Origin: Candidatus Methanophagales archaeon
GTDB lineage: Archaea; Halobacteriota; Syntropharchaeia; Alkanophagales; Methanospirareceae
Assembly (NCBI GenBank): GCA_030617585.1
Contig: JAUWVD010000030.1
Coordinates: forward strand, 1 to 10,411
Length of the DNA: 10,411 nt
Reading direction: 5' to 3'
The position numbers were made by a program, and so were the translations under genes. The notes under the pieces are model-generated. The model was not told where the DNA came from, did not search any database, and saw only the letters and a list, made by a program, of their open reading frames with translations. Shown here piece by piece: positions 1 to 5,169 of the stretch (positions within the stretch are counted from its first letter, which is position 1; every line of letters starts with the position of its first letter).

Positions 1-134
1 TCAGTTAATGTGAATACGCCTGCAGCTTTGCCGCCGCCCTCTATCAATGCTAACCCTGTACTACCCTCTTTCCTACCGTATGCTCTTACGCCTTTTACTG
101 CGCAAATCCCGCCACTTACCTCTTCTATCTTCAT
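1..134 (-). CDS. argJ: Arginine biosynthesis bifunctional protein ArgJ, N-terminal part (runs off the window)
   Basis: ArgJ moves the acetyl group from N-acetylornithine to glutamate (and in some species also uses acetyl-CoA) in arginine synthesis in the cytoplasm. Reading the minus strand from ATG at 134 gives 44 codons that stay open to the left edge. The peptide begins MKIEEVSGGICAVKGVRAYG, continues with a GLALIEGGG segment and reaches AAGVFTLT. This matches the family's N-terminal pattern, in which a 'GGV.APKGF.A.G' start is followed by 'A.....AAG.FT.N'. An in-frame TAA eight codons upstream rules out a much earlier start. A GGAGGGG stretch (complement of 146-152) lies 11 bases before the ATG, rather far but usable. 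The catalytic Thr lies beyond the window. A five-codon SD-preceded mini-ORF (188-171) sits in the leader in the same frame, probably by chance. Identity rests on 44 residues only. Confidence 0.82.
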   Translation of the reverse strand, partial: MKIEEVSGGICAVKGVRAYGRKEGSTGLALIEGGGKAAGVFTLT

Positions 135-215
135 ATCTCGCTCTTCCCCTCCATCTTAGCTGAAGAAAGTCTACAATGAACCTTTCATAACTCCTTTCAA
201 TTATGCAGAATGAGA

Positions 216-229
216 AATTATTTAAATTA
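216..229. promoter_or_regulatory. AT-rich near-palindromic TATA element shared by tRNA-Val and argJ
   Basis: The stretch AATTATTTAAATTA reads as a TATA-like box on both strands. On the plus strand it is about 27 bases ahead of a start point just before the tRNA at 259. On the minus strand it would start argJ transcription near 195, leaving a leader of about 60 bases. The rest of the 135-258 gap shows no gene. This is inferred from spacing and composition only. Confidence 0.4.
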
Positions 230-258
230 CTTGATGGTATATGTTAAATAAATATGAA

Positions 259-332
259 GGGCTCGTGGTCTAGTTGGTTATGACACCGCCTTCACACGGC
301 GGAGGTCATGCGTTCGAATCGCATCGAGCCCA
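259..332 (+). tRNA. tRNA-Val (anticodon CAC)
   Basis: A full cloverleaf can be drawn by eye. The acceptor stem GGGCTCG (259-265) pairs perfectly with CGAGCCC (325-331), with discriminator A at 332. The anticodon stem CCGCC (286-290)/GGCGG (298-302) encloses loop TTCACAC, which places anticodon CAC at 293-295 and so reads the valine codon GUG. The T stem ATGCG (308-312)/CGCAT (320-324) encloses loop TTCGAAT. The variable loop is five bases. No intron is seen and CCA is not encoded, as is common in archaea. The antisense open frame that crosses this gene (292-726) owes its last codons to the tRNA sequence and is not a gene there. Confidence 0.97.
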
Positions 333-726
333 TTAAATTAACCGTCACTCTATCCTCGTGTAAGATTGCCATGCCTTGAAATGCAGGTGTGTCCTTGAGT
401 TCTCCCTCCTCTATTGCCGTCGCCTGCCTTACCACCGCTATTCTTTCAGGTGTCAATTCGCCAATCACCCTCGCTGCAAGAGCGGGGCCTGGAAAGGGTG
501 GTCGGTTATACATCGATTCGGACAAACCCCGCGCCTTCCCTACTTCCCGCACGCCATCCTTCCTGAGTTGCAATAGTGGCTCTATAACTTTATACCAAAA
601 TTCACGTTCCGGGTCAATCCCTAACTGCGCAAGAATATTATGCTGCCTCTTGATTCCTGCAACCGTTCCATCTACGTCCGTCAGAATAGTACCTTGCAGA
701 AGAAATTCCGCACCACTTCCCTGCAC
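292..726 (-). pseudogene. Doubly truncated fragment of a GMP-synthase-like (GuaA C-terminal / ExsB-type) gene
   Basis: From about 726 down to 340 the minus strand encodes about 129 codons related to the ATP-pyrophosphatase/dimerisation part of GMP synthase. Visible landmarks are GAEFLLQGTI (residues 5-14), the IKRQHN segment (25-30), VIEPLLQLRKDGVREVGK (47-64) and the family hallmark RPPFPGPALAARVIGE (75-90), then a piece ending FQGMAILHEDRVTV. The N-terminal half with the SGGVDS P-loop is absent: upstream of the GTG at 726 the frame has only ten unrelated codons before a stop. The C-terminal dimerisation end is also absent, because the frame runs into the antisense of tRNA-Val and stops at 292. 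The wording resembles the archaeal ExsB-type GMPS paralogue more than true GuaA; that is from memory. There is no internal stop or frameshift, so the damage may be recent. A functional short protein seems unlikely. Confidence 0.72.
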
Positions 727-731
727 AAGTC

Positions 732-869
732 TTTTTATTTTACTATATCCTATGTATCACTTAAAGTATACATTAGCTGGTAGGACAGTTACTATATCGC
801 CAGAACAGGATAGAGAAGGTAAGGCAGTGGTAAAATTAAAAGATAAAGGTGATAACACCTTAAAGGAGG
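732..869 (+). promoter_or_regulatory. dnaG promoter and leader: TATA-like box, hairpin and Shine-Dalgarno site
   Basis: TTTTTATTTTA (732-742) is a candidate TATA box and would give a leader of roughly 115 bases. Near the start codon, AAGGTG (846-851) pairs with CACCTT (856-861) around an ATAA loop, four bases before a strong Shine-Dalgarno GGAGG (865-869). GGAGG is 8 bases from the ATG at 878 and decides that start. The frame stays open upstream to an ATG at 752, which would add 42 residues, but those do not look like DnaG. The hairpin could affect ribosome access; that is inference. Confidence 0.5.
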
Positions 870-877
870 ATAATAAA

Positions 878-2053
878 ATGCATGATGTAGATACAACAAA
901 ATATGTTATTCATGCTGACATCTCAGCAGAGGGTTTTGTTGAGAAATCAGATGTGGTAGGTGCAATATTTGGTCAAACCGAAGGGTTGTTGGGTGAAGAG
1001 CTGGACCTTAGAGACTTACAAAAGAGTAGCAGGATAGGCAGAATAGAGGTCAATATTGAGTCAAAGAGTGGGAAATCAAAAGGTGAGATACTTATCCCCT
1101 CTGGCCTGGACAAAGTAGAAACTGCAATATTGGCTGCCTCGTTAGAGACCATAGATAGAGTAGGTCCTTGTATCGCGAAGGTAGAAGTCAATAAGGTGGA
1201 GGATATAAGAGCGACAAAGAGAAAAATGATAACCGATCGAGCGAAAGAATTGATGCGTAAGGCTACAGAGAAAGGCATAGATAGTGAAATGATGGTGAAC
1301 GAAGTGAAAGAAGCAGTGAGAATGGAAGAGATAAGGACGTATAAGGACTTACCTGCTGGACCAAACATAGAGAATTCGGATGCTATTATAATTGTAGAAG
1401 GGCGTGCAGATGTGTTAAATCTACTCAAATACGGAATTAAGAACACAATTGCCGTAGAGGGCACGAATATATCGCCGATAATAGGTAAATTGAGCAAGAG
1501 GAAGACCGTTACCGCTTTCGTAGACGGTGACAGAGGTGGCGACCTCATATTGAAGGAGCTTTTACAAATTGGTGATGTAGATTATGTCGCCGCGACTCCG
1601 GAAGGTAGAAGCGTGGAAGACATGTCGTATAAGGAAATAACGAAATCGTTACATAACAAGTCGCCGGTAGAGCAGCAGGGCTATACTAAGCCTGAACCCG
1701 CGCCAACACGAGTAATACAAAGGAAGAAAACCAAGGAAGTAAAGGACGTGAAAGAGGCGACGGTAAGCACCAACCCATTTAAAACTGACCTGGATGAGCT
1801 CGAAGGCACGTTTAAGGCTAGACTGTTGGATAAAGATAAGAAGATAGTAAAAGAGACAACCGTGAGGGATCTTGCAAAGGAATTGAAAGAGGTAACAGGA
1901 AATGCAAATAGCGTGGTCTTTGATGGCGTAATCACGCAGAGGATAGTGGACCTTGCGAAAGAGAAGGATTTGGAATACGTAGTGGGGCTAAAAATGGGTG
2001 ATGTAGTAAAAAGGCCTGCATCGTTAAAGATTCTGACAGCCGAGTCAGCCTGA
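878..2053 (+). CDS. dnaG: Archaeal DnaG (TOPRIM-domain primase / exosome-associated protein)
   Basis: Archaeal DnaG carries a bacterial-type primase TOPRIM domain. It is known both for weak primase activity and as a subunit of the RNA-degrading exosome, where it favours poly(A) RNA. The 391-residue product starts with the family signature TTKYVIHADISAEG (6-19), followed by SDVVGAIFGQTEGLLG and LDLRDLQK. The TOPRIM domain spans about 168-255, with the glutamate in VEGRADV (E174) and the FVDGDRGG acidic motif (D216, D218), so the metal-binding residues are intact. VEDMSYKEI closes the domain. A lysine-rich linker (about 268-295) leads to a conserved-type C-terminal region (297-391). I chose the ATG at 878 because the family's N-terminus begins there and GGAGG lies 8 bases upstream. 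The longer frame reaching back to 389 is spurious, being antisense to the GMPS-like fragment. The length is slightly short for the family. Confidence 0.96.
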   Translation: MHDVDTTKYVIHADISAEGFVEKSDVVGAIFGQTEGLLGEELDLRDLQKSSRIGRIEVNIESKSGKSKGEILIPSGLDKVETAILAASLETIDRVGPCIAKVEVNKVEDIRATKRKMITDRAKELMRKATEKGIDSEMMVNEVKEAVRMEEIRTYKDLPAGPNIENSDAIIIVEGRADVLNLLKYGIKNTIAVEGTNISPIIGKLSKRKTVTAFVDGDRGGDLILKELLQIGDVDYVAATPEGRSVEDMSYKEITKSLHNKSPVEQQGYTKPEPAPTRVIQRKKTKEVKDVKEATVSTNPFKTDLDELEGTFKARLLDKDKKIVKETTVRDLAKELKEVTGNANSVVFDGVITQRIVDLAKEKDLEYVVGLKMGDVVKRPASLKILTAESA

Positions 2054-2078
2054 TCGGAAAGAGGCAAAATGAAGTCGT

Positions 2079-2103
2079 AGGTTAGAGCTTTGTACTCTAA
2101 CCT
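2079..2103. terminator. Perfect 9-bp hairpin between convergent genes
   Basis: AGGTTAGAG (2079-2087) pairs perfectly with CTCTAACCT (2095-2103) around a seven-base loop. It lies 25 bases past the dnaG stop and 15 bases past the end of the convergent PAC2-family gene. Because the stem is symmetric it could serve transcripts from both strands. The following plus-strand bases (TTATAATTCTTTATCT) are T-rich. Archaeal termination depends mainly on T tracts, so the hairpin may instead protect or process 3' ends. Confidence 0.6.
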
Positions 2104-2118
2104 CTTATAATTCTTTAT

Positions 2119-2886
2119 CTATCTAATGTAGCCCAGCTCTTCCTCTCGCTTTCTTGGAACTTGAGCTTCTTCCATCTCTTTCAAGCGTTCGATGACCTTT
2201 TCCATCTCCTCTGCACGGTCTTTCAAATCCTGCATGTCTATAACATTTTTGAGATTTAATGCACGACAGAGGATTTTTAGAACTGCCTGGGCGCTTTTAG
2301 GATCCACTAAATACCCAGAAGTAAGGCCCAACAAACACACTGCCTGGATACCTCTCATCTTTCCAAGACCTAACAAAAGTCCCGATGCCCCTACGATACT
2401 CCCGCCTGGCTCATCGTCCCGAAATTCCACGCCATAGCCTTTCATCTCATCTACAAGTCCTGCCTCATTCACAGATCCAAGCACTGTCTGTTTCTCTACA
2501 AGCTGACCTATCCCATATCCACCCAGAGTGTATATGCGCGAAACATCATACTGTTGTGCAATGTCAAGAAGCCGCTCGGAGATGAGATAATGGCCCTCAT
2601 TTGTAACGCTCTGCTGGTCACCATTGACGATTAACAGATCACCAAGCTCCTTTGACTTCCATGCATATATCTCGATTTTACATAAACGAACTGTCCCATC
2701 GCCATTTACCAATACTTGTGGTGGAAAATGTCGAGAGTATATCTCCACAATCTTCTCAGCATTCAATTCCTGTATCATGTGCTCCGCAACCAATTTCCCT
2801 ACGTTTCCCACACCTGGAAGCCCTTCTACCATCACTGGCTTGTTCAATTCCACCTTTTTTAGCTCATGCACTTCTATCTCTTCCAT
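2119..2886 (-). CDS. PAC2-family protein (archaeal proteasome-assembly-chaperone type, COG2047-like)
   Basis: The 255-residue product has the archaeal PAC2 layout: an early VMVEGLPGVGNVGKLVAEHMI segment (about 18-38), then FPPQVLVNGDGTVRL, DLLIVNGDQQS and a central YTLGGYGIGQ motif. After that come GASGLLLGLGKMRG and AVCLLGLTSGYLVDPKSAQAVL, and a charged helical tail (about 215-255) that looks coiled-coil-like. PAC2 proteins are related to eukaryotic proteasome assembly chaperones, and some archaeal members act on the 20S proteasome; a specific role here is inference. Older databases sometimes call such proteins carboxylate-amine ligases, wrongly. It is the last gene of the minus-strand cluster, and its start lies inside the end of nop10 (23-base overlap), which suggests coupled translation. 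GGATGATG lies just before the ATG. The hairpin at 2079-2103 follows its stop. Confidence 0.88.
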   Translation of the reverse strand: MEEIEVHELKKVELNKPVMVEGLPGVGNVGKLVAEHMIQELNAEKIVEIYSRHFPPQVLVNGDGTVRLCKIEIYAWKSKELGDLLIVNGDQQSVTNEGHYLISERLLDIAQQYDVSRIYTLGGYGIGQLVEKQTVLGSVNEAGLVDEMKGYGVEFRDDEPGGSIVGASGLLLGLGKMRGIQAVCLLGLTSGYLVDPKSAQAVLKILCRALNLKNVIDMQDLKDRAEEMEKVIERLKEMEEAQVPRKREEELGYIR

Positions 2887-3034
2887 ATTTCATCATCCTT
2901 CTATATTTTCCATAAGGGTCTTTAGGAGAGAATCTCGGGGGCGTTGGATTCATTGTCCTTCGCCCACACCTCGCACATACCTCCTCCAACGTATACTCCC
3001 CACATACCCCACATTTCCTCAACTTAGACTTCAT
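2864..3034 (-). CDS. nop10: Nop10, H/ACA ribonucleoprotein subunit
   Basis: Nop10 is the small zinc-binding protein that bridges Cbf5 and the guide RNA in H/ACA particles, which make pseudouridine in rRNA. The 56-residue product shows a four-cysteine zinc site, CGVC (C8, C11) and CARC (C20, C23), followed by the family signature PPRFSPKDPYGKYRR (32-46) and a basic tail. The length is normal for archaeal Nop10. I chose the ATG at 3034 because the conserved N-terminus is 'MKSK(I/L)RKC', and AAAGGTAAG lies just upstream on the minus strand. An earlier in-frame ATG at 3091 overlaps the eif2a stop as TAATG. It would add 19 residues that do not look like Nop10, although such an overlap often couples translation. 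The 3' end overlaps the PAC2 gene by 23 bases. Confidence 0.95.
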   Translation of the reverse strand: MKSKLRKCGVCGEYTLEEVCARCGRRTMNPTPPRFSPKDPYGKYRRMMKYGRDRSA

Positions 3035-3090
3035 AAAACTTACCTTTTTTAAAAAAGAAGAGTTCATCAATGGTAAATCTCTTCTTCTCA

Positions 3091-3900
3091 TTAAGGCAGA
3101 TTCCGGTAAAATGCACCTTGTCCTCCGTTTTTCTTTAATGCTTCAATAGCTGTGTCTGCGGCATCACTTAAGATGCTTTCCGCCTCCTTATAATTGGATG
3201 CGATGACCCTTATCTTATATCTTGGTGCACCTATGTAGAAGCATTCTACCTTTCTGCTTTCCACTCCTTCCAGCTTCTCCTTCGCTTCATCCTCTACATT
3301 AATCAACGCTTCTTTTATTATTTCTACACCATCATACAAGGGACACGTCAGCTCCACATATCCGACTATCTGCACAGAAGGCAGTTTAACATTAGTGACC
3401 GCCACATGATGTATTGCATCCGCGTGTTCCTCTTCTATCCCAAGAGAAATCAGTGCGCCCTTGCCGACTTTTACAACATCCTCAAAAGCATCGTATAGAC
3501 TACCATAGGCATCGGATAATTTCTGCTCTATCTCAGCGAGCTCTTCGCTGCTGATTTCGAGTGGGGGATTTGTGAGTGCGAGAGAAAGCCACTTCTTCGC
3601 TTTTTTCTCGTTCTTCCACTCTTTTACCTTCTCCCTTTTTTGCCCTTCGTTTACCGCCTTTAGTGATAAATCTATATGCCCCCTCCGATCATCCACAAAT
3701 AGCACTTTGCAGACCACTTTCTGCTCTTCTCGTACGTAATCCCTCAGATGTTTCACCCAACCGGAGGCGATCTCAGAGATATGTATAAGTCCTTCTTTTC
3801 CACCATATTCCACAACTGAGACAAAGGCACCAAAACTCTTAAGCTCTTTTACCGCGCAAATTACTAATTCACCCTTTTCCGGCCATTCATCGCGCCCCAT
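3091..3900 (-). CDS. eif2a: Translation initiation factor aIF2, alpha subunit
   Basis: aIF2 alpha is part of the heterotrimer that brings initiator tRNA-Met to the small ribosomal subunit. The 269-residue product is of normal length. An N-terminal S1-type OB fold covers about 8-82, seen in GELVICAVKELKSFGAFV, GLIHISEIASGWV and GHIDLSLKAV. A lysine- and glutamate-rich helical middle domain follows (about 83-175). The C-terminal alpha/beta domain, which contacts the gamma subunit, runs from about 176 and includes YVELTCPLYDGVEIIKEAL and APRYKIRVIASNYKEAE. The start ATG (3900) directly abuts the TAG stop of rps27e with no spacer, so translation is probably coupled. The next gene, nop10, begins 56 bases beyond the stop. 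The order rps27e, eif2a, nop10 is the usual one in euryarchaea. Confidence 0.97.
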   Translation of the reverse strand: MGRDEWPEKGELVICAVKELKSFGAFVSVVEYGGKEGLIHISEIASGWVKHLRDYVREEQKVVCKVLFVDDRRGHIDLSLKAVNEGQKREKVKEWKNEKKAKKWLSLALTNPPLEISSEELAEIEQKLSDAYGSLYDAFEDVVKVGKGALISLGIEEEHADAIHHVAVTNVKLPSVQIVGYVELTCPLYDGVEIIKEALINVEDEAKEKLEGVESRKVECFYIGAPRYKIRVIASNYKEAESILSDAADTAIEALKKNGGQGAFYRNLP

Positions 3901-4086
3901 CTAATCAAGGACCTCTATCACTTTGCTTTTTATCTCCGATTTGCCGCCCCTTGGCTCAACTAAGGTTCTTCCACAGACATTACATTGTACCGTCGTAGCT
4001 GCATGATCAAATACAACCTGCTCATTCTCACAATCTGTGCATTTCACCTTCAAAAATTTGCTTTGTGTTTTTCCCACTCTCCTCAT
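3901..4086 (-). CDS. rps27e: Small ribosomal subunit protein S27e
   Basis: S27e is a zinc-binding protein of the archaeal and eukaryotic small ribosomal subunit. The product has the zinc ribbon pairs CTDC (C16, C19) and CNVC (C35, C38) and the conserved SKFLKVKC start and GRTLVEPRGGK end; the length is normal. Two in-frame ATGs lie six bases apart, at 4092 and 4086. The minus-strand Shine-Dalgarno AAAGGAGGGT sits only 2 bases from the first but 8 bases from the second, the same spacing as dnaG, so I prefer 4086 (61 residues). With the first ATG the product gains two residues (Met-Ala). The stop codon abuts the aIF2 alpha start. The 56-base gap to rpl44e is AT-rich and may hold a weak internal promoter. 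Confidence 0.95.
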   Translation of the reverse strand: MRRVGKTQSKFLKVKCTDCENEQVVFDHAATTVQCNVCGRTLVEPRGGKSEIKSKVIEVLD

Positions 4087-4142
4087 AGCCATACCCTCCT
4101 TTTACTAAAAACAGACCTTTTCCTTTGATAAAACATTTATGT

Positions 4143-4421
4143 TCATTCCACAAAATCGAGTTTGGCTACCCTAAAGCCTTTCCTTTGATGTGATTTCTTG
4201 CAGTTCATGCACTTATATCGGAGAAAAACCTTCTTCGTTGGCTTATCTCCGCCCGGGACCTTTGAGAATTTACCACTGTTACCTATGCCCGACCTACGTT
4301 TCTTCTGCCTTACTATCCACTTCAAGGAAGAAGCTCTCCCCTTTTTCACCCTTTCCACTTCGTGCATCGTATGCTTCCCACAAAAGGGACAATAAATCCG
4401 CATGCGCTTTGGCATCTTCAT
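4143..4421 (-). CDS. rpl44e: Large ribosomal subunit protein L44e
   Basis: L44e (eL42) is a zinc-binding protein of the large subunit that lies near the tRNA exit site. The 92-residue product begins MKMPKRMRIYCPFCGKHTMH and has two cysteine pairs, C11/C14 and C71/C74 (CMNC). A strongly basic middle follows with RRSGIGNSGKFSKVPGG, then the KKVFLRYKC and GFRVAKLDFVE tail typical of the family. The length is standard. The ATG at 4421 overlaps the gins51 stop as ATGA, a translational-coupling arrangement, which supports this start over the ATG two codons further in, although AGG sits only 3 bases before it. Confidence 0.97.
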   Translation of the reverse strand: MKMPKRMRIYCPFCGKHTMHEVERVKKGRASSLKWIVRQKKRRSGIGNSGKFSKVPGGDKPTKKVFLRYKCMNCKKSHQRKGFRVAKLDFVE

Positions 4422-5062
4422 TTTCCTACTCCCATTTTCTTTGCTTCACCACTGAATCGCACTGCAACCCCTCGCTTACTCAATATCTCGGCGTTGGTCT
4501 TTGGCAGCATAATAACATCTTCTTTTTTTATTTTATAAATTCTTCCATCAGTACCCATAAAAGTAGGTATGTCTTCTAAGACCCTAACTATATGCAGTTC
4601 TTCATTTCCTGCTTTTGTAGAACTTGCTTCAACTTCTTTAAACATCGACCCCACAATTACCTCATCCACCTTTTCGCTTCCACCTTCGCTTTTTTCTTTA
4701 TTTTCTTTATCGTCCAATATCAACGCAAATAGTCGTGCTTTTCCTTCCTCTACATGACCTTTTACGCCCGCAAATAGCGCTTCCTCTTCCGCTAACATAC
4801 CCTTAGGGACTGCTTTTATGCCCGAACTGGCGAGCTTTACTATCTTTCCTATACGCCTTTGGATTATGTCCTCCGTCTTCATTCGTACATTTCTTATTTC
4901 GTCTTCCACAAGCTCCCCTCGCCTTTCATCCACTTCCCCTTTCTCATTCTTCAACTGCTGTATGTATACACGCACTTCATCACAGAAGTTGTCCGGTAAT
5001 TTTTGCAGTGATGCCGTATTTCTCTCCTTATGCAGGATTTCCCAGAGCTTTTCTATGTCCAT
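4418..5062 (-). CDS. gins51: GINS complex subunit, Gins51 type (replicative helicase co-factor)
   Basis: Archaeal GINS binds the MCM helicase and other replisome parts. Gins51-type subunits have an all-helical A domain first and a small beta B domain last. The 214-residue product fits. Helical sequence from DIEKLWEILHKERN (2-15) runs to about 115 and includes the charged VDERRGELVEDEIRNVRMKTEDIIQRR stretch (44-70). A low-complexity, lysine/glutamate/serine-rich linker follows (about 118-155). The C-terminal B domain is HIVRVLEDIPTFMGTDGRIY through EDVIMLPKTNAEILSKRGVAVRF (157-203). It lies between priS and rpl44e, the usual neighbours of this gene in euryarchaea, and overlaps rpl44e by four bases. 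Upstream is a 107-base gap with several palindromes. No separate Gins23 gene is visible here. Confidence 0.92.
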   Translation of the reverse strand: MDIEKLWEILHKERNTASLQKLPDNFCDEVRVYIQQLKNEKGEVDERRGELVEDEIRNVRMKTEDIIQRRIGKIVKLASSGIKAVPKGMLAEEEALFAGVKGHVEEGKARLFALILDDKENKEKSEGGSEKVDEVIVGSMFKEVEASSTKAGNEELHIVRVLEDIPTFMGTDGRIYKIKKEDVIMLPKTNAEILSKRGVAVRFSGEAKKMGVGK

Positions 5063-5082
5063 ACACTCAATTTTTCTTTTTA

Positions 5083-5135
5083 CTTTACTACTAAAGAACT
5101 AGTTTCTTTGGTAAAGCTTTCTTTACTAAAGAAAG
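5083..5135. repeat. Back-to-back palindromes between priS and gins51
   Basis: CTTTCTTTACTAAAGAAAG (5117-5135) is a perfect 19-base palindrome with a single central base. Directly to its left, 5083-5116 forms a second imperfect hairpin. Its outer arms are CTTTAC/GTAAAG and its inner arms AAAGAA/TTCTTT around CTAGT. The shared theme is CTTTAC..AAAG, repeated several times. The block lies in the only sizeable gap between priS and gins51. It could end priS transcripts, bind a dimeric regulator upstream of gins51, or be a small repeat element. Confidence 0.6.
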
Positions 5136-5151
5136 GTTTCTAGTAAAAGAT

Positions 5152-5166
5152 TTTTGCGAAGCAAAA
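5152..5166 (-). terminator. Short hairpin just after priS
   Basis: TTTTGC (5152-5157) pairs with GCAAAA (5161-5166) around a three-base loop, three bases past the priS stop codon on the minus strand. It is followed in that direction by AATCTTTTAC, a weak T-rich stretch. A role in ending or trimming the priS transcript is plausible but unproven. Confidence 0.35.
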
Positions 5167-5169
5167 TAT

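Noticed and set aside
171..188. Five-codon leader peptide ahead of argJ (ATG to TAG, minus strand)
   Set aside because: It has an AAAGGAG upstream, but the spacing is only two bases and it contains no arginine codons, so attenuation is not supported.
389..877. A 163-codon N-terminal extension of DnaG on the plus strand
   Set aside because: Most of it is antisense to the GMPS-like fragment, it has no DnaG character, and the ATG at 878 has a well-placed GGAGG and the family's N-terminal sequence.
973..2067. Long minus-strand open frames inside dnaG
   Set aside because: They are low-complexity Ser/Leu/Ile/Phe-rich shadows of a lysine/glutamate-rich gene, with no recognisable motif and no start signal.
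4093..4142. Internal promoter between rpl44e and rps27e
   Set aside because: The gap is AT-rich with a TTTTATC-like stretch, but it is too degenerate to call a TATA box with confidence.
2192..5102. Several plus-strand open frames of 60-140 codons across the ribosomal/primase cluster
   Set aside because: They lie opposite well-identified genes, are rich in Ser/Pro/Phe as expected for antisense reading, and show no conserved features.
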